Shown here piece by piece: positions 1-6,679 of a stretch of DNA of 11,891 bases. The notes below the pieces were generated by a model, which saw only the letters and a program-made list of their open reading frames with translations, ran no database searches and had not been told where the DNA came from. Source of the DNA: JBFWWW01 sp050245975 (lineage in GTDB: Bacteria > Pseudomonadota > Alphaproteobacteria > Rhizobiales > Hyphomicrobiaceae). The translations under genes were made by a program, and so were the position numbers. Where the stretch lies: positions 1-11,891 of the forward strand of contig JBFWWW010000123.1 in the NCBI GenBank assembly GCA_050245975.1, read 5' to 3'. The first letter of the stretch is position 1, and every line of letters begins with the position of its first letter.

Positions 1-234
1 CGCGCCGACCACGGTCCACGCCAGCATCGTGCCGCCGAGCGTCGGGAGAGGCTCGCCCGTCGCGGCCAGCACCACGAGCAGGAAGAGGATGCCGAACGGC
101 AGCCCGAACAGGAACCGCACGTGCGTTGCGCCGACGGTGCCGACGATGGCGGTCAGCTCGCGCTGCATCGCGTTGCGCAGCGTCTGCCCGCCGGCGGCGA
201 TGACCGTGAAGATCACCCACAGCCACGATGTCAC
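1..234 (-). CDS. DMT/EamA-type membrane transporter, N-terminal part (runs off the window)
   Basis: Only the first 78 codons are inside the window; the gene continues past base 1. The protein opens with a hydrophobic segment (about residues 4-14), then a polar stretch GGQTLRNAMQREL, then HVRFLFGLPFG leading into a second hydrophobic segment (about 41-58). This layout and wording match the N-terminus of proteobacterial drug/metabolite-superfamily (EamA-like) permeases, which are inner-membrane proteins with about ten helices; the substrate cannot be told. I chose the GTG start at 234 because a strong ribosome binding site, AGGGGGGA (248-241, minus strand), sits 6 nt upstream and no ATG is available there. 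The next gene upstream on the same strand ends 79 bp away, so the two may be co-transcribed. Confidence 0.72.
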   Translation of the reverse strand, partial: MTSWLWVIFTVIAAGGQTLRNAMQRELTAIVGTVGATHVRFLFGLPFGILFLLVVLAATGEPLPTLGGTMLAWTVVGA

Positions 235-313
235 GAGATGTCCCCCCTGGGCCGCCCGTTCTGCGAGGGGACCTAGCAGGTTTCGTCCGCCGAGGCGAGC
301 CGGGACCGCAGCC

Positions 314-703
314 TCAGCCGTCGAGCTGCCATTGGCCGCTGGGAAGGCGGCAGGCGATGCCCTCGACCGTGCGCGAGCGGCCGGCGCCGGCCAGCGTCAT
401 GATGAGATGGCGGCAGACGCGGCCGTCGGCGTCGAAGAAGGACTGGGTGGGCCGGAACAGCCCGCTCAGCTGTCCGCCCTCGCGATGCCAGACGTAGGTT
501 GCGCCGTCGCCCACTTCCGACAGCGCGTAGCGCACGGCCTCCAGTGCGGCCAGCTCGTCGGTCTCGTCGAAGGCGGCGGGGCTTGCAGGGCTTGCAGGGC
601 TGGGCGCCGCACGGGGGGCCTCGCCGGCGGTTGCCGGCAGGACGGCGCAGGGCATGCCGAGCGCCAGCAGCGCCACGCACGAAAGACGCAAGGGTCGCAA
701 CAC
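314..703 (-). CDS. Small secreted protein, RT0821/Lpp0805-like (17-kDa surface antigen) family
   Basis: A 129-residue protein. Residues 1-26 form a signal peptide: two arginines near the start, a hydrophobic core, and a probable signal peptidase I site after ATA. An alanine/proline-rich linker (ASPASPAA, encoded by a 9-bp tandem repeat near 578-600) follows. The folded part (about 46-129) contains a GATYVWHREGG segment, then FFDADGRVCRHL and a late IACRLPSGQWQL. This is the pattern of the small alphaproteobacterial surface-antigen family in which a glycine-rich region is missing and a C-R-x-x-x-G-x-W element ends the protein. The reading frame is open to a GTG at 742, but the GTG at 703 has CGGAG just upstream and gives a normal signal sequence. 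There is no clear lipobox. Function is unknown; export to the periplasm is inferred. Confidence 0.6.
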   Translation of the reverse strand: MLRPLRLSCVALLALGMPCAVLPATAGEAPRAAPSPASPASPAAFDETDELAALEAVRYALSEVGDGATYVWHREGGQLSGLFRPTQSFFDADGRVCRHLIMTLAGAGRSRTVEGIACRLPSGQWQLDG

Positions 704-719
704 ACAACTCCGACGCAAA

Positions 720-757
720 CCACGACAGAACGAACAGGCCACGACAGAACGAACAGG
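720..757. repeat. Exact 19-bp tandem duplication
   Basis: Two adjacent identical 19-bp copies beginning CCACGACAGAACG lie at 720-738 and 739-757. They sit between the start of the surface-antigen-like gene (703, minus strand) and pdxH. The duplication is what provides the upstream GTG at 742 in that frame, which supports using the downstream start at 703. Confidence 0.85.
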
Positions 758-778
758 GCAGCCAAGCGAAACTGCCGG

Positions 779-806
779 TTAACACTGTGAGCCGGCGGCG
801 TTAAAT
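779..806 (+). promoter_or_regulatory. Candidate sigma-70-type promoter for pdxH
   Basis: TTAACA (779-784; 5 of 6 to the -35 consensus) and TTAAAT (801-806; 4 of 6 to the -10 consensus) are separated by 16 bp. The predicted transcription start would be around 812-815. That falls on or just past the ATG at 811, and would therefore favour translation from the ATG at 844, or a leaderless start at 811. This is an inference from matching alone. Confidence 0.4.
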
Positions 807-810
807 TGGT

Positions 811-1497
811 ATGAACAGAAAACCACGGAGCCCCCGCGATCCGATGACCGACGAGAAGCGCACGTACTACACAGGACCGCAGGCGGACGACTTCGTCGGC
901 GCGGACGATCCGTTCGCGCTGTTCCAGTCCTGGTTCGAGGACGCCAGGCAGCACGAGCTCAACGACCCCAACGCGATGGCGCTGGCGACCGTCGACGGTT
1001 CGGGGCTGCCCAACGTCCGCATCGTCCTGCTCAAGGGGCTCGACGAGGCGGGGGGCGCCGACCGCGGCTTCGTCTTCTATACGAACTTCGAAAGCGCGAA
1101 GGGCCGCGAGCTGCTCGGGCAGGGCAAGGCGGCGCTGTGCTTCCATTGGAAAAGCCTGCGGCGTCAGGTGCGCGTCCGCGGCACGGTGAGCCGTGTCGGC
1201 GACGCGGAGGCCGACGCCTATTTCGCATCGCGCCCGCGCGGCAGCCGGCTCGGCGCGTGGGCCTCCCAGCAGTCGCGGCCGCTGGAAAGCCGCTTCGCGC
1301 TCGAGAAGGCGGTGGCCGGCTACACCGCACGGTATCCCATCGGCGAGATCCCGCGACCGCCGCACTGGTCGGGGTTCCGCATCACGCCGCTGGAGATGGA
1401 GTTCTGGCACGACCGGCCGTTCCGGCTGCATGACCGCGTCGCCTTCCGCCGGTCCGGCGCCGGCGAGCCCTGGACGCGCGAGCGCCTCTATCCCTAG
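811..1497 (+). CDS. pdxH: Pyridoxine/pyridoxamine 5'-phosphate oxidase
   Basis: FMN-dependent cytoplasmic enzyme that oxidises pyridoxine 5'-phosphate or pyridoxamine 5'-phosphate with O2 to pyridoxal 5'-phosphate, the last step of PLP synthesis and salvage. The 228-residue frame carries the family's landmarks: LNDPNAMALATVD (50-62), RIVLLKG (70-76), FVFYTNFESAKGRELL (87-102), FHWKSLRRQVRVRG (111-124), RGSRLGAWASQQSRP (143-157), PPHWSGFRITPLEMEFW (183-199), RLHDR (205-209) and the C-terminal RERLYP. The conserved domain starts near residue 30. Neither start has a good ribosome binding site: ATG 811 (used here) gives 228 residues and ATG 844 gives 217, close to many homologues. The SDR gene follows after 36 bp on the same strand, so the two are probably one transcript. 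Confidence 0.96.
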   Translation: MNRKPRSPRDPMTDEKRTYYTGPQADDFVGADDPFALFQSWFEDARQHELNDPNAMALATVDGSGLPNVRIVLLKGLDEAGGADRGFVFYTNFESAKGRELLGQGKAALCFHWKSLRRQVRVRGTVSRVGDAEADAYFASRPRGSRLGAWASQQSRPLESRFALEKAVAGYTARYPIGEIPRPPHWSGFRITPLEMEFWHDRPFRLHDRVAFRRSGAGEPWTRERLYP

Positions 1498-1532
1498 GCC
1501 GCCGCTCTCCGCAAAGTCGCGAAAGATTGTGC

Positions 1533-2291
1533 ATGACCACCATCGATAACGCAGAGCGCAAGACCCTGATCCTCACCGGCGCCTCGCGCGGCATCGGGCA
1601 CGCGACGGTGAAGCGCTTCTCGTCGGCGGGCTGGCGCGTCATCACCTGCTCGCGCCACCCGTTTCCCGAGAACTGCCCGTGGGAGATGGGGCCCGAGGAC
1701 CACATCCAGGTCGACCTCGGCGACCCGGCCGACACGCTGCGCGCCATCGACCTGATGCGCGAGCGGCTGCGGGACCAGGGTTCGCGCCTCAACGCGCTCG
1801 TCAACAACGCCGGCATCAGCCCCAAGGACGAGGCGGGCGGGCGACTCGGCACCATCGAGACCCCGCTCGATGCGTGGAAGGCGGTGTTCCAGGTGAACCT
1901 GTTCGCGCCGCTCTTGCTGGCGCGCGGCCTGCTGCACGAGCTGGAGAGCGCGAAGGGCGCGGTCGTCAACGTGACGTCCATTGCCGGCGGCCGCGTGCAT
2001 CCGTTCGCGGGCGCGGCCTATGCGACGTCGAAGGCCGCCTTGCAGGGGCTGACGCGCGAGATGGCGTCCGACTTCGGACCCAAGGGCATCCGCGTCAATG
2101 CCATCTCGCCGGGCGAGATCGATACCGCCATCCTGTCGCCGGGGACGGACAGGATCGTGCAGGAGAACATCCCCCTGCGCCGCCTCGGCGAGCCGGAGGA
2201 AGTGGCCAAGGCGATCTATTTCCTGTGCACCGAGCAGTCGAGCTACATCAGCGGCGCGGAGCTGCACATCAACGGCGGCCAGCACGTCTGA
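1533..2291 (+). CDS. Short-chain dehydrogenase/reductase (SDR), FabG-like classical type
   Basis: A 252-residue NAD(P)-dependent oxidoreductase of the classical SDR family. The cofactor site TGASRGIG is at 15-22 and NNAG at 91-94. The catalytic tetrad is N122, S149 (VTSIAG), Y163 and K167 (YATSK). NAISPG and the C-terminal GAELHINGGQHV are also typical, and the length is normal. The substrate cannot be read from the sequence; SDR enzymes of this shape act on 3-oxoacyl groups, sugars, steroids and many other alcohols. ATG 1533 is chosen over the in-frame TTG at 1527; it is preceded by a weak GAAAG. It lies 36 bp after pdxH on the same strand. Because that enzyme makes or uses B6 vitamers, a role in B6 or general redox metabolism is possible but unproven. 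The gene ends before a repeat/terminator element. Confidence 0.93.
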   Translation: MTTIDNAERKTLILTGASRGIGHATVKRFSSAGWRVITCSRHPFPENCPWEMGPEDHIQVDLGDPADTLRAIDLMRERLRDQGSRLNALVNNAGISPKDEAGGRLGTIETPLDAWKAVFQVNLFAPLLLARGLLHELESAKGAVVNVTSIAGGRVHPFAGAAYATSKAALQGLTREMASDFGPKGIRVNAISPGEIDTAILSPGTDRIVQENIPLRRLGEPEEVAKAIYFLCTEQSSYISGAELHINGGQHV

Positions 2292-2339
2292 GCCGGCCAC
2301 CGATCGAGAGCCTTTTCGGTTTTGCCCCGCCGTCGCGTC

Positions 2340-2389
2340 CCCCCTCCTGTCATCCCCGCCGGAGCATCCCCCTCCTGTCATCCCCGCCG
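2340..2389. repeat. 22-bp direct repeat, period 28
   Basis: The 22-bp sequence containing CCTCCTGTCATCCCCGCCG occurs at 2340-2361 and again at 2368-2389, identical in both copies. The second copy is also the left arm of the larger inverted-repeat element that follows. This looks like a partial duplication of one end of that element. Confidence 0.8.
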
Positions 2390-2485
2390 AAGCGAAGCGG
2401 AGAGCGGGGACCCACGGCCAAATAGCACGCGCTCGCCTGTGACGCTGGGTCCCGGATGGCCGCTGCGCGGCCTCCGGGATGACAG
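2375..2485. repeat. Intergenic palindromic (REP-like) element with CTGTCATCCC/GGGATGACAG ends
   Basis: CTGTCATCCC (2375-2384) is the exact inverse of GGGATGACAG (2476-2485). Inside it, GGGACCCA (2407-2414) is inverse to TGGGTCCC (2446-2453). Each half can also fold alone: CCCCGC (2382-2387) with GCGGGG (2404-2409), and the strong right-hand hairpin listed separately. The element fills the gap between two convergent genes and codes for nothing visible. Elements with these end sequences are common in intergenic DNA of Alphaproteobacteria; the exact family was not checked. Confidence 0.7.
2450..2479. terminator. Strong hairpin between convergent genes, possible bidirectional terminator
   Basis: TCCCGGA (2450-2456) pairs with TCCGGGA (2473-2479), and GGCCGC (2458-2463) with GCGGCC (2467-2472). 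The result is a 13-bp GC-rich stem with one bulged base (2457) and a 3-nt loop. It lies downstream of both the SDR gene (plus) and the aminotransferase gene (minus). No T-run follows on either strand, so a classical intrinsic terminator is not certain. Confidence 0.4.
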
Positions 2486-2514
2486 GGGCGAGATGCGGTC
2501 CGGGCCGGAAGGCG

Positions 2515-3906
2515 CTAGCCCAGCAGCCCTTCGGCGCGCGCCCAGGCGTGCGTCCTGTCGAGGGCGCGGCCGAGGCTGTCGAACAGCGCGTTGACCTCCG
2601 CGCCCTGGATCACCAGCGGCGGGCATACGGCGATGCTGTCGCCGGCGATGGCGCGGCAGATCAGCCCCTCCTCCTCCGCGAAACGCACCGCGCGCGCACC
2701 GACGCCCGCCTTGGCATCGAACGAGACGCGCGCCTTCGGATCCTTGAAGAGCTCCACCGCGCCGATGAGCCCCACGCCGCGCGTCTCGCCCACCAGCGGA
2801 TGACCGTCCAGCGCCTTGAGGCGCAGCTGGAACACGGGCGCCACCTGCTGCACGTGCTCGACGATGCGGATGCGCTCGTAGATCTCCAGCGTCTTCACCG
2901 CGACGGCGCAGGCGACCGGATGGCCCGAATAGGTGAAGCCGTGCGCGAACACGCCGAGCTTCTTGCTTTCCTCCACCAGCGCCTCGTAGACCGGCTCGGA
3001 GACGGTGACGGCGCCGAGCGGCATGTAGGCCGACGTGATGGCCTTCGCCATCGTGACGGACGACGGCTTGATGCCGAAGGTCTGCGAGCCCCAGTAGTTG
3101 CCGGTACGCCCGAAGCCGCAGATCACCTCGTCGGCGATGAAGGCGATGTCGTAGCGGGCGAGCACCGCCTGCACCGCCTCGAAGTAGCCCTTCGGCGGCA
3201 CCAGCACGCCGCCCGCGCCCATCACGGGCTCGGCGATGAAGGCGGCGACGGTGTCGGGGTCCTCGCGCAGGATCAGGTCCTCGAGGTTGCGGGCGAGGCG
3301 GCGCACATAGTCGTCCTCGGTCTCGCCGGGCTCGGCGCCCTTGGCGAAATGCGGCTTGTCGGCATGCAGCACGCGCGCCATCGGCAGGTCGAAATCGGCG
3401 TGGAACGCCGGCAGGCCCGTCAGGCTCGCGGTGGCGATGGTGGTGCCGTGATAGGCGCCCTGGCGCGAGATGATCTTCTTCTTGCGCGGCCGCCCCAGCG
3501 CATTGTTGGTGTACCAGGCGAGCTTGATCTGCGTGTCGTTGGCCTCGCTGCCGGAGCTCGTGAAGAACACCTTGGAGGTGGGCGCGGGCGACAGCTCCTT
3601 GATCTTCTCGGCCAGCGCGATGGCCGGCTCGTGGCTGCGGCCGCCGAACAGATGCGTGAAGGAGAGCTTCGACATCTGCTCGCGCGCGACCTCGACGAGC
3701 TCCGCATTGCCGTAGCCGAGGCCCGTGCACCACAGGCCGGCGAGGCCTTCGATGTAGCGCTTGCCGGCCGAGTCGTACACATAGACGCCCTCGGCGCGCT
3801 CGATGACGAGCGGGCCGCCGACCCGGTGCGTGTAGAGGTTCGTGGCGGGATGCAGCAGGGTCTCGACGTCGCGCGCGCTGAAATTGGACAGGGGACGCAT
3901 GGCCAT
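2515..3906 (-). CDS. Class III (omega) aminotransferase, PLP-dependent
   Basis: A 463-residue cytoplasmic fold-type I enzyme that should move an amino group between a primary amine or omega-amino acid and a 2-oxo acid. Motifs in order: HPATNLYTHRVGGP (19-32), EGLAGLWCTGLGYGN (53-67), FFTSSGSEANDTQIKLAWY (114-132) that grips the PLP phosphate, YHGTTIATASL (152-162), EPVMGAGGV (226-234), ADEVICGFGRTG (258-269, with D259 for the pyridine nitrogen), K288 in MAKAITSAYMPLGA as the Schiff-base lysine, FTYSGHPVACAVA, and an arginine in ICRAIAGDSIAVCPP. The spacing closely matches the well-known omega-transaminases of the Chromobacterium violaceum type, where the same lysine number is used. The true substrate (beta-alanine, putrescine, taurine or others) cannot be decided. 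ATG 3906 is used; ATG 3900 is an alternative. It stands alone on its strand, divergent from the DUF1499 gene. Confidence 0.93.
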   Translation of the reverse strand: MAMRPLSNFSARDVETLLHPATNLYTHRVGGPLVIERAEGVYVYDSAGKRYIEGLAGLWCTGLGYGNAELVEVAREQMSKLSFTHLFGGRSHEPAIALAEKIKELSPAPTSKVFFTSSGSEANDTQIKLAWYTNNALGRPRKKKIISRQGAYHGTTIATASLTGLPAFHADFDLPMARVLHADKPHFAKGAEPGETEDDYVRRLARNLEDLILREDPDTVAAFIAEPVMGAGGVLVPPKGYFEAVQAVLARYDIAFIADEVICGFGRTGNYWGSQTFGIKPSSVTMAKAITSAYMPLGAVTVSEPVYEALVEESKKLGVFAHGFTYSGHPVACAVAVKTLEIYERIRIVEHVQQVAPVFQLRLKALDGHPLVGETRGVGLIGAVELFKDPKARVSFDAKAGVGARAVRFAEEEGLICRAIAGDSIAVCPPLVIQGAEVNALFDSLGRALDRTHAWARAEGLLG

Positions 3907-4032
3907 CACCGGAGTTTGGTCGCATTCGGGGCGTAGGCCGTACTTTGCCGCCGATCGGGTGACAAAGCGAGCGTCATATGGCACGACGCTGGCAGGCCCG
4001 CTCCGGCGGGACCGCTGCAACCTCCGGACCGC

Positions 4033-4980
4033 ATGACCGTCCAGTCCCAGCTCACACCCGCGCCCCTGGCGCACTGGTCGATCCGCCTCGGCGCATTCGC
4101 CGCCGCACTGGTGCTGGTGGCGGCCGGCCTGCACCGGCTGATGCAGTTCCCGACGCCGACGACGATCAACCTGTTCCGCGTCGGCTTCGCCTTTGCCGCG
4201 GTGGCCGCCCTTGTCGGCGCCATCGCCGTCATGCAGATCTGGAGCGGCGGACGCTCCGGCGCGTGGAGCGCCTGCGGCGGCATCGCGCTGTCGCTGGCCA
4301 TGTTCTCGGTGCCGCTCGCCTACCTGCCGGCGGTGCTGTACCTGCCGGCCATCAACGACATCTCGACCGATATGGCCCAGCCGCCGACGTTCGTCGCGCT
4401 CGCCAAGGCGCGCGGCGGCACGCCGTCCTCGGTCCTCTATCCCGGCGAAAAGTTTGCCGCCAGGCAGCGGGCCGCCTATCCCGATGTCGCGCCGTTCGTC
4501 GTCGAGCGCTCGGTTGAGGAAACCTTCGAGCTCGTCGCCGAGACGGTGCAGCGCCTGAAGTGGAAGGTGGCGGCGGAGGAGCCGCCCGCCAGCAACCCGC
4601 CCAAGGCCGGCATCATCGAGGCCTCCGACCGCACGCTCATCCTCGGCTTCACCGACGACGTCATCCTGCGCGTGGCGGGCGACGCACAGCGCGCGCGCGT
4701 CGACATGCGCTCGGCCTCGCGCGTGGGCAAGCACGACCTGGGGCAGAACGCGCAGCGCATCCGCAAGTTCTACCGCGAGCTGCAGACGCGGATCGAGACG
4801 ACGGTGCCCATGAGCCCGCTCGAGCGGCGCCGCGCGGTGGCGCGCCAGCAGTCCGGCGGCCCGATCCTCAAACGGCCGACAGCACGCCATCCCGCGTTGG
4901 TGGGTGCGCGGCGCAAGCAACAAGACCGCGCTCAACCAGATGCTCAACGTGGGCGAGCACCGAGAGAGAAGCAGCGTTGA
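4033..4980 (+). CDS. DUF1499 family membrane protein
   Basis: A 315-residue protein of unknown function. Three hydrophobic segments at about 17-33, 45-67 and 77-105 anchor it in the inner membrane. The DUF1499 domain follows, with NDISTDMAQPPTF (about 108-120), YPDVAPFVVERSVEETF, a KWKVAAEEPP stretch, IIEASDRTLILGFTDDVILRV, and the signature VDMRSASRVGKHDLGQNAQRIRKFYREL. Conserved sequence ends at about residue 250-260; the last 38 or so residues are rich in R and Q. They are read from the opposite strand of the metallo-hydrolase gene's 3' end, so they are probably not a conserved domain. The start at 4033 has no strong ribosome binding site. It is divergent from the aminotransferase, with a 126-bp gap between them. 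Confidence 0.85.
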   Translation: MTVQSQLTPAPLAHWSIRLGAFAAALVLVAAGLHRLMQFPTPTTINLFRVGFAFAAVAALVGAIAVMQIWSGGRSGAWSACGGIALSLAMFSVPLAYLPAVLYLPAINDISTDMAQPPTFVALAKARGGTPSSVLYPGEKFAARQRAAYPDVAPFVVERSVEETFELVAETVQRLKWKVAAEEPPASNPPKAGIIEASDRTLILGFTDDVILRVAGDAQRARVDMRSASRVGKHDLGQNAQRIRKFYRELQTRIETTVPMSPLERRRAVARQQSGGPILKRPTARHPALVGARRKQQDRAQPDAQRGRAPREKQR

Positions 4981-5791
4981 CGAGGCGCGGGTCGAGCCCC
5001 TTGTAGATCACGGGCACGATGTCGTTGACGGTCGCCTTGCCGTCGCGGATGCAGTCGAGGATCGCCTGCTCGCGCATGCGCCGGTGCACGAGGAAGGCCT
5101 TGGTGACGCGCAGCGGCTGCTCGATCTGCCCGCCGTGACCCGGCAGGTAGACCGTGTCGTCGGCCCGCTCCAGCAACTTCTCCAGCGAGCGGATGTAGTC
5201 GCCCATGCGCCCCTCGGGCGGCGCGACGACGCTGGTGTTCCAGCCCATCACGTGATCGCCGGAGAACAGGATGCCGGTGCCTTCGAGCGCGAGGCACAGG
5301 TGATCCGGCGCGTGGCCGGGGGTATGCAGCGCCGTCAGGGCGAAGCCGTCGCCCTCGATCCGCTGGCCGTCGGTCAAGGGGATGTCGGGCACGAAATCGG
5401 CGTCGAAATATTCGCTGCCCGAGGCGCTGCGCACCGGCGCGCCCGTCACCGCCGCGCGGCGGCCGAAGCCGACCGTGCTGGCGCCGGCGGTGGCGGCGAG
5501 AAGGCCGGCAAGCCCGTCCGTGTGGTCGCGGTGCGTATGCGTGATGACGATGTGGGAGAGCTTGCGCGGGCCGATGGCGGCCAGGATCGCCGACAGGTGC
5601 GCCGGGTCGGCCGGGCCGGGATCGATCAGCATCAGGCTGTCGCCGTCGCCGACGATATAGGTGTTGGTGCCCTTGTAGGTGAAGGGGCTCGGGTTGTTCG
5701 CCACGATGCGCCGCACGCCGGGATAGAGTTGGCGCGGTTCGCCGTAGACGAAATTCATTTCGGCTCGGAGCGGCAGGTCCTGCTGTGCCAT
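4868..5791 (-). CDS. MBL-fold metallo-hydrolase (LACTB2/BLACT_WH-like)
   Basis: A 307-residue metallo-beta-lactamase-fold hydrolase. GTNTYIVGDGDSLMLIDPGP (41-60) is the first strand region. HTHRDH (85-90) is the H-x-H-x-D-H zinc motif. A later TALHTPGHAPDHLCL supplies another zinc histidine, and FSGDHVMGW gives the bridging aspartate. The C-terminal third (from about 235) is helical, with VHRRMREQAILDCIRDG and HVEHLVERGLV. It resembles the winged-helix domain found after this fold in LACTB2-like nucleases and hydrolases; the substrate is unknown. ATG 5791 is preceded by AAAGG at good spacing. A longer frame exists to 5914, but its first residues are only the antisense of the tRNA gene. The 3' end overlaps the DUF1499 gene by 113 bp, tail to tail. 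The tRNA-Pro gene is 74 bp upstream on the same strand. Confidence 0.92.
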   Translation of the reverse strand: MAQQDLPLRAEMNFVYGEPRQLYPGVRRIVANNPSPFTYKGTNTYIVGDGDSLMLIDPGPADPAHLSAILAAIGPRKLSHIVITHTHRDHTDGLAGLLAATAGASTVGFGRRAAVTGAPVRSASGSEYFDADFVPDIPLTDGQRIEGDGFALTALHTPGHAPDHLCLALEGTGILFSGDHVMGWNTSVVAPPEGRMGDYIRSLEKLLERADDTVYLPGHGGQIEQPLRVTKAFLVHRRMREQAILDCIRDGKATVNDIVPVIYKGLDPRLVNAASLSVLAHVEHLVERGLVACAAHPPTRDGVLSAV

Positions 5792-5865
5792 CGGCAGCCT
5801 TTCAGGGGGCGCGGCGGCACGACTGGGCGTGGAACTCCTGCCGCAATCGCAAGCCGTGAATGAGT

Positions 5866-5942
5866 TGGTCGGAGCGGGGAGATTCGAACTCCCGACCCCT
5901 TGCTCCCGAAGCAAGTGCGCTACCAGGCTGCGCTACGCTCCG
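5866..5942 (-). tRNA. tRNA-Pro (anticodon CGG)
   Basis: Read on the minus strand, CGGAGCG (5942-5936) pairs with CGCTCCG near the 3' end to make the 7-bp acceptor stem, followed by A and an encoded CCA (5868-5866). The D arm has the AGCGCAGCCTGGTAGCGC pattern. The anticodon arm is CTTGC/GCAAG around the loop TTCGGGA, giving anticodon CGG, which reads proline codon CCG. The T arm carries GTTCGAATC. Total length is 77 nt including CCA, which is normal. The gene has its own promoter upstream, and the metallo-hydrolase gene follows on the same strand. Confidence 0.97.
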
Positions 5943-5991
5943 CCCGACCGTACTGTCATCGCTGCCGGGAAAAGCCCGCAGGCGAGACCGC

Positions 5992-6020
5992 CTTATAGCC
6001 GCGCCCCTCCCAACCCGCAA
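5992..6020 (-). promoter_or_regulatory. Promoter of tRNA-Pro
   Basis: On the minus strand, TTGCGG (6020-6015) is a -35-like element and TATAAG (5997-5992) a -10-like element, 17 bp apart. Transcription should begin near 5985, leaving a leader of roughly 40 nt before the mature tRNA 5' end at 5942. Position and spacing fit a stable-RNA promoter. Confidence 0.6.
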
Positions 6021-6068
6021 GCGCTCCCGCCGGGCGCATCGGAGCGGCATCCGGGCGGCACATGCAAT

Positions 6069-6094
6069 CGGCCGGCGCATGCTGGCGCCGGCCG
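6069..6094. repeat. Perfect 10-bp-stem palindrome
   Basis: CGGCCGGCGC (6069-6078) and GCGCCGGCCG (6085-6094) are exact inverses around the 6-nt loop ATGCTG. The hairpin lies between the globin gene and the tRNA promoter, about 75 bp downstream of the globin stop. It may help terminate transcription before the tRNA gene. Confidence 0.55.
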
Positions 6095-6136
6095 GTGCGG
6101 GAGCTGCAGGATCGGCGTCCTGCCGGGGAAAAGGAC

Positions 6137-6156
6137 GCCCGGCGCGACGGCCGGGC
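6137..6156 (-). terminator. Probable terminator of the redox cluster (after the globin gene)
   Basis: GCCCGGC (6137-6143) pairs with GCCGGGC (6150-6156) around a 6-nt loop, 15 bp past the globin stop codon. On the minus strand the stem is followed, after a few bases, by a short TTTT run (near 6132-6129). The T-run is short and not directly adjacent, so efficiency is uncertain. A second hairpin (6115-6121 with 6132-6138) overlaps the same place. Confidence 0.5.
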
Positions 6157-6171
6157 CCTACAACCGCCCGC

Positions 6172-6630
6172 CTAGCCGAACAGGCGGGCGAAGAAGCCCT
6201 TCTTCATCGCCGGCGGAGGCGCGACGCTCGCCGCCGCCTCCGTCATGACGGTCGCCAGCGTCGTGTAGGCCGCGACCCACGCGTCCTTGATCTGCTGCGT
6301 GAACGCCGGCCCGAGCCCCTTGTCCAGCGTCCAGATCAGCGCCTCGCCCACCGGCTTGTAGTGCGCCGAGGTGACGCCGTAGGCGACGTGGCGCCGGCCC
6401 AGGTCCTGCACCGCGGGAACGATCTTCTCGACCTGATGCAGGTTGGTGACGGCGGTGGAGATCATCGACATCAGCTTGCCCTTCTGCGCCGTGAGGTCGC
6501 TCGGGAAGAGCGGGCGCACCTCGGGCGCGATCTCGAACAGCCGGCCGTAGAAGAGGTCGGCCGCCTGCATGGCGATGGGTTCGACGCTTTTGAAGCTGTC
6601 CTGCACGAGCTTGATCTGTTCCGGGGTCAT
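6172..6630 (-). CDS. Single-domain bacterial globin (Vitreoscilla hemoglobin-like)
   Basis: A 152-residue heme protein, the usual length of single-domain flavohemoglobin-family globins, and without the FAD/NAD reductase part. Key positions: Y28 in LFYGRLF (B10), F42 in RPLFPSD (CD1), Q49 (E7 distal), and proximal H81 in LGRRHVAYGV (F8), followed by SAHYKPVGEALIWTL (G helix). Y-B10 with Q-E7 is the typical pair for binding O2 and handling NO in this family. Residues 133-152 form a short alanine/proline-rich, then basic and aromatic, tail. The start at 6630 has GGAG 6 nt upstream. It is the last gene of the minus-strand cluster, 49 bp after the DUF3365 gene. NO scavenging or O2 delivery to the redox chain is inferred from context, and a separate reductase would be needed. 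Confidence 0.93.
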   Translation of the reverse strand: MTPEQIKLVQDSFKSVEPIAMQAADLFYGRLFEIAPEVRPLFPSDLTAQKGKLMSMISTAVTNLHQVEKIVPAVQDLGRRHVAYGVTSAHYKPVGEALIWTLDKGLGPAFTQQIKDAWVAAYTTLATVMTEAAASVAPPPAMKKGFFARLFG

Positions 6631-6679
6631 GTTCGTCTCCAGCGCTGAAGAATCTATGGGTGAAACGGCCGATGCATCG

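Noticed and set aside
578..605. 9-bp tandem repeat (GGGCTTGCA type) as a possible regulatory or CRISPR-like repeat
   Set aside because: It lies inside the surface-antigen-like gene and just encodes the ASPASPAA linker; copy number is about 2.5 and there are no spacers.
2479..3936. A 485-codon plus-strand frame opposite the aminotransferase
   Set aside because: It is a complete shadow of the minus-strand gene, with no recognisable domain, and the opposite strand has every PLP-enzyme motif in order.
3907..4032. Promoters in the divergent gap between the aminotransferase and DUF1499 genes
   Set aside because: A TTGTCA (minus strand, about 3967-3962) is seen, but no convincing -10 is at the right distance, and nothing clear is present for the plus strand.
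3907..4947. Upstream extension of the aminotransferase frame to 4947, giving 810 residues
   Set aside because: The extra part is antisense to the DUF1499 gene and has no class III aminotransferase features; the domain begins right after ATG 3906.
5792..5914. N-terminal extension of the metallo-hydrolase frame beginning MLREQGVGSSNLPAPT
   Set aside because: These residues are read from the 3' part of the tRNA-Pro gene, a well-known false start; ATG 5791 has a ribosome binding site and begins the real protein.
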